64,000 bases of DNA from Actinopolyspora lacussalsi (GCA_030803735.1 JAURUC010000001.1:462501-526500), one strand, 5' to 3'. Positions 36,554 through 44,528 are shown, counted from the first letter of the stretch. Translations and numbers: made by a program. Notes: generated from the letters alone by a model not told the origin.

Positions 36554-36998
36554 CGAAGACCACGCGGTCGAGCAGGAAGAACTTGACCACGAACATCAGG
36601 AGGTAGGTACCGAGGTAAGCTCCCCACACGAGGGCCACTCTGCGAACCTCGGAATCGGCGAAGAGATTGTGGGCGAGGTCTTCCGTGTAGTTGGTGGCGA
36701 CCGCCGCTATCAGGAAGGTGGCCACCGAGACCAGTGCGAACCGTGTCAGTTCACCGCCCAGCCGATGGCTGCCGGCGCTTCCCCAGTTCCGGCGATTGAG
36801 GAAGAAGTTCGGGACCGCTCCGGCGAGCCACCCCAGCACGGTGGACAGGGTCGATGCCGAACCGATCCAGTAGGAGACGACGAATACGAGCTGACTGCTG
36901 ATGGTCGCCAACGCGGAGACCGCGGCGAAACCACGTAGCAGTCTCCAGTACCGGCCTGTGCCGCCGGGCTTCGAAGGCGGCTCCGGGGTAGCGGCCAC
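36522..36998 (-). CDS. GtrA-family membrane protein
   Basis: GtrA proteins are small four-helix membrane proteins thought to flip or assist polyprenyl-phosphate-linked sugars. The 158-residue protein has four hydrophobic segments and the family features FAAVSALATISSQLVFVVSY, WLAGAVPNFFLNRRNWG, RFALVSVATFLIAAVATNY and LLMFVVKFFLLDRVVF. The GTG was chosen because GGAGGG lies 8 bases upstream. It faces the family-2 glycosyltransferase gene, whose lipid-linked product it may handle. Confidence 0.88.
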   Translation of the reverse strand: MAATPEPPSKPGGTGRYWRLLRGFAAVSALATISSQLVFVVSYWIGSASTLSTVLGWLAGAVPNFFLNRRNWGSAGSHRLGGELTRFALVSVATFLIAAVATNYTEDLAHNLFADSEVRRVALVWGAYLGTYLLMFVVKFFLLDRVVFATPRRHEQVR

Positions 36999-37144
36999 GT
37001 TTGCTTCCCTCCGGGTGGAAGAGTGGTTGTCTGGAACGAGCTCCACGAACTGTACGGAAGTGGCTTCGCCATCCGGTCGACGGATGAGAGCATGCCGTGC
37101 GTGGAGGTGGGGTTGGCTGTTGCGCCGCAGCAGTTAGCCTTTCA

Positions 37145-37197
37145 CATCGAACACGATAGTGTGGTGAGGGCTTGAGTCGCGCACAGCGTGTTCGATG
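37145..37197. promoter_or_regulatory. Spaced inverted repeat upstream of the sulfosugar gene
   Basis: CATCGAACACG and CGTGTTCGATG are perfect 11-base arms 31 bases apart in the 323-base gap between the GtrA gene and the UDP-sulfoquinovose synthase homologue. Spaced identical half-sites facing each other suggest a regulator binding site with DNA looping, or an RNA hairpin in a leader. The rest of the gap is somewhat AT-rich (AATTAAATTCTG at about 37199). Confidence 0.5.
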
Positions 37198-37321
37198 AAT
37201 TAAATTCTGTGGATACCCACAAGGTGCGGGTGTCGCGGAACGGACCCTGATAGGTGGCAGCCACGGTCTCGTTACACACGGGCACCGATGGATGCCGACA
37301 TTTTGTAGAGGAGAAGAAGGC

Positions 37322-38491
37322 GTGCGAATCCTCGTCCTCGGTGGGGACGGCTATCTTGGTTGGCCGACCGCTCTGCATCTGTCCGACTGCGGTCACGACG
37401 TGGCCGTGGCAGACAACTTCGCCCGTAGGGCCTACGACCACGAAATGGGCGTACGCAGTCTGGTTCCGGCGGAGCCGCTGCAGGTGCGTGTCGATGCCTG
37501 GCGAGAGGTTTCCGGGCAGGACATCAAGATGTACTACGGTGATCTCGTCGACGCCGACTTCACCGTCGAGATGATCCGGGACTTCCGTCCTGACACCATC
37601 GTGCACTTCGCCGAACAGCGAGCCGCCCCCTACTCGATGATCGACCGTAAACACGCGGTCTACACACAGCAGAACAACGTTGTCGGCAACCTCAACGTGC
37701 TGTTCGCGATCCAGGAAGTCGATCCGGAGATTCACCTGGTCAAGCTCGGCACCATGGGTGAGTACGGCACGCCCAACATCGATATCGAAGAGGGCTGGCT
37801 GGAAGTCACCCACAAGGGTCGCACCGACCGCATGCTGTACCCGAAGAAGCCCGGCTCCTTCTACCACCTCAGCAAGGTGCACGACAGCCACAACATCGAG
37901 TTCGCCTGCCGTATCTGGGGGCTGCGTGCCACCGACCTCAACCAGGGCGTCGTGTACGGGCAGGAAACGCCGCAGACCGTGCGCGACCCGCGGTTGGCGA
38001 CCCGGTTCGACTACGATGCCATCTTCGGTACGGTGCTCAACCGCTTCGTGATCCAGGCAGTGCTCGGGCATCCCCTCACTGTTTACGGAACCGGCAGCCA
38101 GACACGCGGTGTCATCGATATCAGGGACACCGTGGAGTGCATCCGCCTCGCCGCCGAGAGCCCCGCCGACAAGGGTGAGTTCCGGGTCTTCAACCAGATG
38201 ACCGAGAGCTTCTCGGTCGAGGAGATCGCCAAGACGGTCGCCAACAACTACCACGGCACCGTTGAGGTGGAGTACCTCGACAACCCCCGTGTGGAGCAGG
38301 ACCAGCACTACTACAACGTGGTGCACACGGGCCTGGTCGAGCTCGGGTTGGACCCGCACCTGCTGTCCAACACCCTGATCAACTCGCTGTTCGGCGTCGC
38401 CGAGCAGTTCAAGGACCGGGTGGACCTGGCCGCGATGCGTCCCACCGTCGAGTGGCGGACGGCCTCCAGCCCGATGCGCTCCGAAGACTGA
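37322..38491 (+). CDS. UDP-sulfoquinovose synthase homologue (SQD1/SqdB/Agl3 type)
   Basis: This enzyme makes UDP-sulfoquinovose from UDP-glucose and sulfite, the head-group donor for sulfolipid SQDG in plants and for N-glycans in Sulfolobus. The 389-residue protein keeps the family's marks along its length: LGGDGYLGWPTALHLS at the N-terminus, HFAEQRAAPYSMIDR, KLGTMGEYGTPNIDIEEGW with the catalytic Thr near 144, and SFYHLSKVHDSHN with Tyr near 181 and Lys near 185, followed by ATDLNQGVVYG and TRGVIDIRDTVEC. The GTG follows GGAGAAGAAGG. No sulfolipid synthase (SqdX/SqdD) is nearby; the neighbours are glycan transferases, so the product may go to a glycan rather than a lipid. Confidence 0.88.
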   Translation: MRILVLGGDGYLGWPTALHLSDCGHDVAVADNFARRAYDHEMGVRSLVPAEPLQVRVDAWREVSGQDIKMYYGDLVDADFTVEMIRDFRPDTIVHFAEQRAAPYSMIDRKHAVYTQQNNVVGNLNVLFAIQEVDPEIHLVKLGTMGEYGTPNIDIEEGWLEVTHKGRTDRMLYPKKPGSFYHLSKVHDSHNIEFACRIWGLRATDLNQGVVYGQETPQTVRDPRLATRFDYDAIFGTVLNRFVIQAVLGHPLTVYGTGSQTRGVIDIRDTVECIRLAAESPADKGEFRVFNQMTESFSVEEIAKTVANNYHGTVEVEYLDNPRVEQDQHYYNVVHTGLVELGLDPHLLSNTLINSLFGVAEQFKDRVDLAAMRPTVEWRTASSPMRSED

Positions 38492-38550
38492 TTCACCGCG
38501 GTGGACGGCTCGACAGCGGTCGCGGCCGTCTCCGCCGCCGGTTGCGCTCT

Positions 38551-38566
38551 CCGCTCGAACGAGCGG
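38551..38566 (+). terminator. Hairpin downstream of the sulfosugar gene
   Basis: CCGCTC and GAGCGG form 6-base arms around GAAC about 60 bases after the stop. No T run follows. Confidence 0.4.
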
Positions 38567-38687
38567 GGTCGTGCCCGGTGATTGGCTTCGGCGGCTGAAC
38601 CGGATCCCCCGCGGGGTGGACGGACCGGGCGGTTTCGACACGAATCGTCCGGGCATGCCTTCGTGCTCCGGTTCAGCCGTCGGTTGC

Positions 38688-39158
38688 TCAACGCCGGGGC
38701 CTGCTGGCCCCGGCGGCCACTCCTGTCACAAGTGTTCCGATCGCCAGACCGATCACCACGTTCAGGGCGCAGCTGGCGATCTGTGTCTGCAGTGCGGCGT
38801 CCGTGGTGAATGGGCGTACCGCCACGGCCACGGTGATCAGCGCGACTATCCAGCCGAAGAAGAGGTTCGGACGCGGTGTGGTCACCAGCAGCAGGTGTAT
38901 CAGGGCCGTCGCCAACAGCGCCGCGAGTGCGGCGAACAGGCACAGCCGGGCCGTGCTGACGTCGCCCAGCGTTCCGTAGCGCGAAGGACCGAGTACGGGG
39001 ATTCCCAGCACACCCCGCAGGACCACCACCGCCACGAGCCCTATGAGTGCGGCTACCAGCGCGGTGGCGGCTCCGCCGGTCCACAGTTGCCTGGCGTTGA
39101 CCGAAGTACGGCCGTTGTCGCCTCGACCGCCGGATGGGCGGGTGTAATCGTCGGACAC
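38688..39158 (-). CDS. DUF6069-like membrane protein
   Basis: The 156-residue protein has about four hydrophobic helices and a short hydrophilic N-terminus of 25 residues. The pattern GGAATALVAALIGLVAVVVLRGV, then PVLGP and a late IASCALNVVIGLAIGTLV, matches the actinobacterial DUF6069 layout. GGAGG lies 5 bases upstream of the GTG. Function unknown; nothing in the sequence suggests an enzyme. It is convergent with the sulfosugar gene. Confidence 0.72.
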   Translation of the reverse strand: MSDDYTRPSGGRGDNGRTSVNARQLWTGGAATALVAALIGLVAVVVLRGVLGIPVLGPSRYGTLGDVSTARLCLFAALAALLATALIHLLLVTTPRPNLFFGWIVALITVAVAVRPFTTDAALQTQIASCALNVVIGLAIGTLVTGVAAGASRPRR

Positions 39159-39864
39159 GGCAGCCTCCCGCCGAAACGGTTACCACCCGACCAGGCTTGA
39201 GCACAGCCCTCCGGAGCGCAACGCAGGAGTCCTTACCTCACTCCGAAGAGTGGTTCACGGCTTCGCCGAGCACGTAACCCGCGTGGAGGGGATTACCTCG
39301 CAGTGTGTTCGGGTTGGCGTGCTCCGTCGTCACGGATAGCTATTCGCGGATGAGAGTCGCATCGGCGTGTCGGACGTCACCGCGGGCGCGCGAATCCGTG
39401 AAGATGATATTCTTCCGAGGAATTCGATCATTGTTCTGGCGGGCTACGTTTCGGGATTTCACGATCTTTTTCAGATCGTTTTCTCGTTGATCGGCGATCT
39501 TCGGACGGATCTTTTTGTCTTCTTTGTTGGTGTTTTTACCAGCGGATTCGGCGGAAATGATGTCTCCCCGCCTCGTTCCGTCGGCAAGAGGAAGGGTCGG
39601 TTGTTCTCGGCCTGTGGTGCCAAGTGGTCGTTTGGTTGATCCGTTATCGAAGGGTAATCAACCGTCGAGTACTCAGAGTGTTCAACCGCGTTGATTGCGT
39701 GCTTTTTCCCTGCAACTAAAGGGTGAACGCTTGATGTCACGGATACATAAAGCTACGTTGCACCAGGTACGTCACGGTTCGGTCACGACGAACTCGATCC
39801 CCCGACGAGTAAGCCCGACCCCCGACGGGCAGTGGCCGGACCTCCCCGAGACGGAAAGGCGAGC
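39159..39864. other. 706-base AT-enriched gap upstream of the M23 peptidase gene
   Basis: No convincing gene lies here. The middle part (about 39300-39760) is much richer in A and T than the rest of the window. It contains a hairpin ACGATCT-TTTTC-AGATCGT followed by TTTTC at 39461-39479, and then a long stretch with GGGTGAAC near 39720 and a GC-rich repeat GCCCGACCCCCGACGGGC near 39812. The second part looks like a long structured 5' leader for the peptidase gene. I could not match it to a known riboswitch; a c-di-AMP (ydaO) element was considered and not confirmed. Confidence 0.6.
39461..39479 (+). terminator. AT-rich hairpin with T-tract
   Basis: ACGATCT and AGATCGT form 7-base arms around TTTTC and are followed by TTTTC. 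It sits in the AT-enriched gap with no gene upstream on this strand for about 970 bases, so it may belong to an unannotated transcript or an attenuator. Confidence 0.4.
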
Positions 39865-40806
39865 ATGGCCGACAAGAACGACGAGAGTGGCCGTCGCAAG
39901 ACCTCCACCCTCAAGTCCTATCTGCCTCAATCACTGCGTAATTCTTTTTCCCGTGACTCGCGAACCCCGGTTCGAAACAAGGTGTTGGCGGGTGTGGTCG
40001 CCGCCGGTGCGTTCGTCGCTGTGGGATCCCCCTTCGTCGCGGCGACGAACGGAGACGGTTCGGAACCGCAGAATCGTGATGTCGCCCCGGTGGCCGAACA
40101 GAGCCCGCTGAGCGCCGCGGTCAACGGCACCCCCGAGTCCCCCGGCTCCGTCCAGCTGCGTAGCGGCGACTCCAAGAACGACGGTTCGGAGCGCCAGAAC
40201 CTGAACAAGAGCGAGAAGGTTCAGCAGCAGCGCGAGAAGGCCGAGGCCGAGAAGGCCGCGGCAGAACGCGAGGCCGAACAGCGCAAGGCCGCTAAGGAGC
40301 AGGCCGAGCAGAAGAAGGAGTTCGAGCGCGAGGCCGCCGAACGGAACAAGTCCGACAACAACGACCAGCAGTCGAAGGACAAGGCCGCGGCCCCCAAGAA
40401 GCCCGCGAAGTCCGCCACCCCCGAGAAGCTGGTGCAGAGCGGCTTTCTGACCTCCGGCTATCACAGCCGCGGCGGTACCCACGCCGGTATCGACATCGGT
40501 GCTGACACCGGTACACCCATCTACTCGCCGCAGGCGGGCACCGTCATCAGCTCCGGCCCCGCCAGCGGCTTCGGACTGTGGGTCCGGGTCCAGCACGATG
40601 ACGGCAAGGTCACCGTTTACGGGCACATCCACAGCTCGCAGGTCAGTGTCGGCGAGCGCGTGGAGGCCGGTCAGCAGATCGCGACAGTCGGCAACCGTGG
40701 GCAGTCCACCGGCCCGCACCTGCACTTCGAGGTTCGCACCGGCCCCGGTGCGGGGGAGGTCAACCCGATTCCGTGGTTGAAGCAGCTGGGCTACGCCCTC
40801 GGCTGA
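39865..40806 (+). CDS. M23-family metallopeptidase with coiled coil
   Basis: This exported, membrane-anchored zinc peptidase probably cleaves peptidoglycan cross-bridges or supports division. In the 313-residue protein residues 40-60 are a single hydrophobic helix, 110-180 are a Lys/Glu/Gln/Ala-rich coiled coil, and the LytM domain from 190 has the zinc ligands HAGID at 206-210 and HLHFEV at 285-290, with YGHIH between. Both zinc-binding motifs are intact, so it should be active. The ATG has GGAAAGG upstream. A long AT-rich leader precedes it and a strong hairpin follows. Confidence 0.92.
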   Translation: MADKNDESGRRKTSTLKSYLPQSLRNSFSRDSRTPVRNKVLAGVVAAGAFVAVGSPFVAATNGDGSEPQNRDVAPVAEQSPLSAAVNGTPESPGSVQLRSGDSKNDGSERQNLNKSEKVQQQREKAEAEKAAAEREAEQRKAAKEQAEQKKEFEREAAERNKSDNNDQQSKDKAAAPKKPAKSATPEKLVQSGFLTSGYHSRGGTHAGIDIGADTGTPIYSPQAGTVISSGPASGFGLWVRVQHDDGKVTVYGHIHSSQVSVGERVEAGQQIATVGNRGQSTGPHLHFEVRTGPGAGEVNPIPWLKQLGYALG

Positions 40807-40842
40807 CCCCGGGACACTGATCGCGGGCCGCTACCCCAGGTC

Positions 40843-40887
40843 GTTGCCGGGGATCCGAGTTACCCCCGACACCGGATCCCCGGCAAC
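40843..40887 (+). terminator. Terminator of the M23 gene
   Basis: GTTGCCGGGGATCCG and its exact complement form 15-base arms around a 15-base loop, 37 bases after the stop codon. A further GGGACCCGG...CCGGTCCC hairpin at 40976-40996 probably serves the convergent sigma-factor gene. Confidence 0.7.
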
Positions 40888-41067
40888 TCTCCAACAGCGG
40901 TTTTCACGCCCCCGGAGGCGTCTCCACCCGGTGAACCCCACCGGTGCGGACGTCACGGGGGCTTTCGCGTGTGACGGGACCCGGCTCTCCGGTCCCGGAA
41001 CGCCTCCTCGTGTTGTCGGGTGATTCCGAATGCCGGGTACTGGCTCGTTTCACTGCGGCACCGCTGT

Positions 41068-41880
41068 TCAGGTATCGGTTACCGGTTCGGGGGGAACCTC
41101 GACCTCGAGCCGTTCCCGCAGCCAGCTCAGCGTACGGGCCAGCAGTCGGGAGACGTGCATCTGCGAGATACCGATCTGTTCGGCGATCTGGGTCTGTGTC
41201 ATGGACTTGAAGAAGCGCAGTACCACGATGCGCCGTTCCCGTTCGCCCAGTTCACGCAGCAACGGACGAATCGCTTCCCTGTTCTCCACCTCGTCGAGTT
41301 CGGCGTCCGGGGAACCGATCGCGTCTCCCAGCGGTATCTCGTCGGTGTCGCTGAGCAGTTCGTCGAGCGAACTGCTTCGATAGGCGTTTCCCGCTTCCAG
41401 CCCCTGGTGCACCTCGTCCCGACTGATGCCGAGATGTTCCGCGATCTCACTGGGAGCGGGGGCCCTGCCCAACTCCTGGGACAGCGTCGATATGGCCGAT
41501 GAGATGGACAGGTGGCGTTCCTGCAGTCGTCGGGGTACCCGTACCGTCCAGCCGGTGTCGCGGAAGTGTCGCCGCACTTCTCCCATGATGGTCGGCACCG
41601 CGTAGGACAGGAAATCGACACCCCGCTGTGGGTCGAACCTGTCCACCGCGTTGATCAGACCGAGTGTGGCGACCTGGATGAGGTCCTCCTGGGACTCACC
41701 CCGGTTGCTGAATCTCCGCGCGATGTGCTGCGCGATGGGCAGATGCGCCGTTACCAGCTTGTCCCGCAGTTCCGCACGGCGCCGGTCGTCGTTGTCCAGG
41801 TCCGCGAACTCGACGAATAGCGGGGCCAGCTCCTCGTAGCTCTGACCTCGATAGACGTGTTCGGAGTCCGCCTGCGTCAC
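41068..41880 (-). CDS. sigF: SigF-type (SigB/F/G family) RNA polymerase sigma factor
   Basis: This is a group 3 stress-response sigma factor. The 270-residue protein shows region 2 (LIQVATLGLINAVDRFDPQRGVDFLSYAVPTIMGEVRRHFRD in parts), region 3 (LSQELGRAPAPSEIAEHLGIS) and region 4 (LGERERRIVVLRFFKSMTQTQIAEQIGISQMHVSRLLAR). The GTG overlaps the anti-sigma stop by 4 bases, so the pair is translationally coupled. A matching GTTT-N16-GGGTAT promoter stands upstream of the pair, so the factor probably drives its own operon. Confidence 0.93.
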   Translation of the reverse strand: MTQADSEHVYRGQSYEELAPLFVEFADLDNDDRRRAELRDKLVTAHLPIAQHIARRFSNRGESQEDLIQVATLGLINAVDRFDPQRGVDFLSYAVPTIMGEVRRHFRDTGWTVRVPRRLQERHLSISSAISTLSQELGRAPAPSEIAEHLGISRDEVHQGLEAGNAYRSSSLDELLSDTDEIPLGDAIGSPDAELDEVENREAIRPLLRELGERERRIVVLRFFKSMTQTQIAEQIGISQMHVSRLLARTLSWLRERLEVEVPPEPVTDT

Positions 41881-42353
41881 TCGTGGACCATCCGTCCCTT
41901 ACTCAGCTCGATCCGCACGACGTGTCCGTCGTCGCGGCTGTCGGATTCCTGAACCGAGGATGCCACGGTGTCGGTAAGCGCGCCGAGTACGCGCCAACTG
42001 AAGGTGTTCTTACGAGGTCCGGACGGATCGGTGCTGGTCACCTCCGCGGTGAACTCCAGCCTGTCGTCCTCGGTTCGGAATCTGCCCAACAGCTGACTCC
42101 GCTCTGCGGCGATGCGAACCAGCGAGGAGCATGCCTCGTCCACGGCCAGCCGCAGATCCGCGATGGTGTCGACGTCGAAATCGGCACGCATGGCGAGATC
42201 ACCCGCCACGGCGCGCATGACGGGCAACTGCGCAGCGGTGGCGGCTACCCGGACTTCGACCACCCGGGATTCGTCATCCGCCTCAGCGGTTTCGACGTGC
42301 TGTGCGGCTTCTTCCGGTGATGCCCGATTCCGGTCCGGATGGGATGCTGACAC
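41877..42353 (-). CDS. RsbW-like anti-sigma factor
   Basis: This protein is expected to hold SigF inactive until released by an anti-anti-sigma factor. The 158-residue protein aligns with the RsbW/UsfX layout (AAQLPVMRAVAGDLAMRADFDVDTIADLRLAVDEACSSLV, in parts). The GHKL N-box reads DEACSS where kinases have ExxxN, and no DxGxG G1 box is seen, so the ATP-binding and kinase function looks lost. The GTG follows GAGGAG by 5 bases. It is the first gene of the operon. Confidence 0.82.
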   Translation of the reverse strand: MSASHPDRNRASPEEAAQHVETAEADDESRVVEVRVAATAAQLPVMRAVAGDLAMRADFDVDTIADLRLAVDEACSSLVRIAAERSQLLGRFRTEDDRLEFTAEVTSTDPSGPRKNTFSWRVLGALTDTVASSVQESDSRDDGHVVRIELSKGRMVHE

Positions 42354-42778
42354 GCGGACTCCTCGTTCCAACCTCATGCGAGACCACCGCACATCGAATC
42401 AAAGGTGCGGAACCGTCCGTCGCTTCGGGGGGTGGCTCGCCCCGGCGGGACAGCCGGTTGCCGCGCACTCCCGGTGCGCGGTGATGTCGAACGGACCTGA
42501 ACACTCATAGCCGCCTCATACCCGGTAACGGAACGGGACAAACGGATGTCCCCCTTGTCGGGGACGAGTGCGTTCGACCGCGGAGTGTGTGGCTGCCATG
42601 GATCCGCGGGAGGGCCACGGGGGCCTAGAAGGCCACCGGCCAGCGGGCGAGGTCCGCTCCGAGAACGGACGAGAGAACCGTCGGCGGGGCGATCGGGCGA
42701 TTACCCACGTGACGGTTCCCTCGTCCTCCGAGTCCTCGGGCGATCCGGGGACATGTCTTCGGAGCGGTTGTGCTCCGG
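42354..42778. other. Gap between the anti-sigma and VKOR genes
   Basis: Apart from the SigF-type promoter and a small hairpin at 42548-42565 I see no gene or clear motif in these 425 bases. The left half is the leader of the anti-sigma operon and the right half the 3' region of the VKOR gene. Confidence 0.6.
42518..42543 (-). promoter_or_regulatory. SigF-type promoter of the anti-sigma/sigF operon
   Basis: On the minus strand GTTT (42540-42543) and GGGTAT (42518-42523) are separated by 16 bases, matching the SigB/SigF-type consensus GTTT-N15-17-GGGTAT. The start would be near 42511, giving a 158-base leader before the anti-sigma gene. This implies positive autoregulation. A GTCCCC-GGGGAC hairpin at 42548-42565 lies just upstream. 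Confidence 0.75.
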
Positions 42779-43426
42779 TTACACCAGCGTGCTCCAGTAG
42801 CTCCAGAAAGCTTGCATGATCATTCCGACGATCACCAGGTACCACAGCACCAGTACTACGCTGTGCACCTTGCTGACCGCTGTGACCACTGGCTTCACCG
42901 GTCCTGCGGGGATGTGACCGCTTCCCAGGTTGTGCAGCGTGGTGTACCAGAAGACGGCTATGGTCACCACCCAGACGACCATGCAGTACGGGCACAACGC
43001 CTGGATCTCGTACAGGCTCTGCCAGATCAACCAGTGTACGAAGACCACGCCGAAGATCGTGCCGAGCTGCATTCCGATCCGGTACCAGCGCGGTGGGCGG
43101 AAGCCGGACAGCATGGCGACACCGGTTGTGGTCACGATCGCGAACGCGGCTACCCCGATCAGTGGATTGGGGAAGCCGAACGCCTTGGCCTGATCGCTTT
43201 CCATGACCGAGCCACAGGAAACAACCGGATTGATACTGCAGCTGGTCACGTAGTTCGGATTGATCAGACTGAGATACTCCTCGACGCTGAGCGCGAAGGC
43301 GGCGAAGAACCCGATGCCGCCTGCGATCAGGTAGAGCCAGCCCAGGCCGCTGCCGAACGGTGCCCGGTCGGAGGGGAGTGGGGAGGGGGAGTCGTCACGT
43401 GTGTTCGGTTCGGCGGTCGCGGTCAC
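42779..43426 (-). CDS. VKOR-family membrane disulfide oxidase
   Basis: This protein re-oxidises the neighbouring DsbA-like thioredoxin protein, using quinone as acceptor. The 215-residue protein has about five hydrophobic helices, the periplasmic Cys pair in CSINPVVSCGS near residues 62-72 and the active-site CPYC near residue 150, with a short hydrophilic N-terminus. The GTG overlaps the DsbA-like gene by 4 bases, so the pair is made together. Confidence 0.92.
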   Translation of the reverse strand: MTATAEPNTRDDSPSPLPSDRAPFGSGLGWLYLIAGGIGFFAAFALSVEEYLSLINPNYVTSCSINPVVSCGSVMESDQAKAFGFPNPLIGVAAFAIVTTTGVAMLSGFRPPRWYRIGMQLGTIFGVVFVHWLIWQSLYEIQALCPYCMVVWVVTIAVFWYTTLHNLGSGHIPAGPVKPVVTAVSKVHSVVLVLWYLVIVGMIMQAFWSYWSTLV

Positions 43427-44160
43427 TTGGCCAGCGCTCCGTCGATCTTGTCACGCAGCTGCTGCAGCGGTTCGCCTCCCTGGGAGAACTGGATCTTCTC
43501 GCCGTCGAGGAAGAATGTCGGAGTGCTGGTCACCCCGGCTTTCTGGCCGTCGGATAGGCCCTGGTCGACACGCTGCTGGACCTTGTCGGAGTTCATGTCC
43601 TCGCGGAACTGCTCGGTGTCCAGACCGATCTGCTCGGCGAACTCCGTGAACTGCCGCTGTGCGCGCTGCTCGTCGTTGCTGACACCGCTGCTGCTGTTCG
43701 CGGGAGCTGCCCAGGAGGAGTAGTTGTCGAACAACTTGTGATACATCGGCTGGAACTCGTCCTGCATGGCGGCCGCTTCAGCCGCCTTCGCGGCCGGCAC
43801 CGCCAGTGGGTGCATGTCCAGCGGGTTGTTCCGAACCACGAAATTGATCTTGCCCTCGTACTCCTTCTCCAGCTCACTGGTGACGTTCTGGTAGAAGTTG
43901 TGGCAGGCGGGGCACTGGTAGTCCACGAACTCGACCAGCGTGGGAGCGCCCTGTCCCGCTTCGACGACCTGGTGGCTGCCCTGGGGGTGCAGCACGGAGG
44001 GGTCGACCTTGTTCGAGGATGCCTCGTCGGTCTGATTGCCTCCTCCGAAGATCATCACTCCACCGATGACTGCCACCGCGACGACCAGCACGATCGCGGT
44101 CAGGATGATATTGGTCGAAGCCCCGCTGCGCTTCGCCATCGGATTGGTTGTCTTGGGCAT
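43423..44160 (-). CDS. DsbA-like membrane-anchored thioredoxin
   Basis: This envelope oxidoreductase puts disulfides into exported proteins, re-oxidised by the adjacent VKOR protein. The 245-residue protein has a single N-terminal hydrophobic helix (about residues 17-38), then the thioredoxin fold with CPAC (VDYQCPACHNFYQNV) near residue 86 and the cis-Pro segment VTSTPTFFLDGEKI. The ATG (MPKTTNPMAKRSG) was chosen because an earlier in-frame start adds a basic extension with two extra Cys; the ribosome binding site is weak. Confidence 0.9.
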   Translation of the reverse strand: MPKTTNPMAKRSGASTNIILTAIVLVVAVAVIGGVMIFGGGNQTDEASSNKVDPSVLHPQGSHQVVEAGQGAPTLVEFVDYQCPACHNFYQNVTSELEKEYEGKINFVVRNNPLDMHPLAVPAAKAAEAAAMQDEFQPMYHKLFDNYSSWAAPANSSSGVSNDEQRAQRQFTEFAEQIGLDTEQFREDMNSDKVQQRVDQGLSDGQKAGVTSTPTFFLDGEKIQFSQGGEPLQQLRDKIDGALAK

Positions 44161-44528
44161 CGGCCTGCTACACCTTCGACGGTCGGTTTCCGCGCGAGCG
44201 GACTCGCGCACGGACGTTTGTTAAGTTTCCCCTACTCACACGATCGTGGAATTCACCGGGGTGCGTGATATCACCCCTGTGTTCGTGGAAACCGTGCACT
44301 GGCGGGTATTCGCCACCATCATGCCTGCATTGTCACTCTGACGGTGGTGAAGTGCGGGTGAATTGGCCTAAGCTCCGTGGCTTATTCAGCTTGCTCCTCG
44401 CCGTGACGAGAACGAGTCGGTGCGCTGCGCCGCTCCGACGTGATCGCGACCCCGTGCGGGGCGCATACCTCGTTACCCTTGAAACTCCGGACTCGACGGC
44501 GATCCGTTGCCGGTGCGGTCACGAACGC
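44161..44528. other. Gap between DsbA-like and GntR genes
   Basis: This 368-base region holds no gene I can support. Two perfect 10-base palindromes lie in it, CACGATCGTG (about 44239) and GTGATATCAC (44265-44274). They could be binding sites for a regulator of the DsbA/VKOR operon, whose minus-strand promoter must lie here. Confidence 0.5.

Noticed and set aside
37047..37321. Possible mobile-element end at the spaced inverted repeat
   Set aside because: No transposase, target-site duplication or second copy is visible; a regulatory site is the simpler reading.
39367..39639. 90-codon frame in the AT-rich gap
   Set aside because: No ribosome binding site, unusual composition for this genome and no recognisable family; likely chance in AT-rich DNA.
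39700..39860. Possible c-di-AMP (ydaO) riboswitch before the M23 gene
   Set aside because: GGGTGAAC is present but the conserved CCGTCAGCTAACC-like and GGTAGGGC blocks are not visible; kept only as an unexplained leader.
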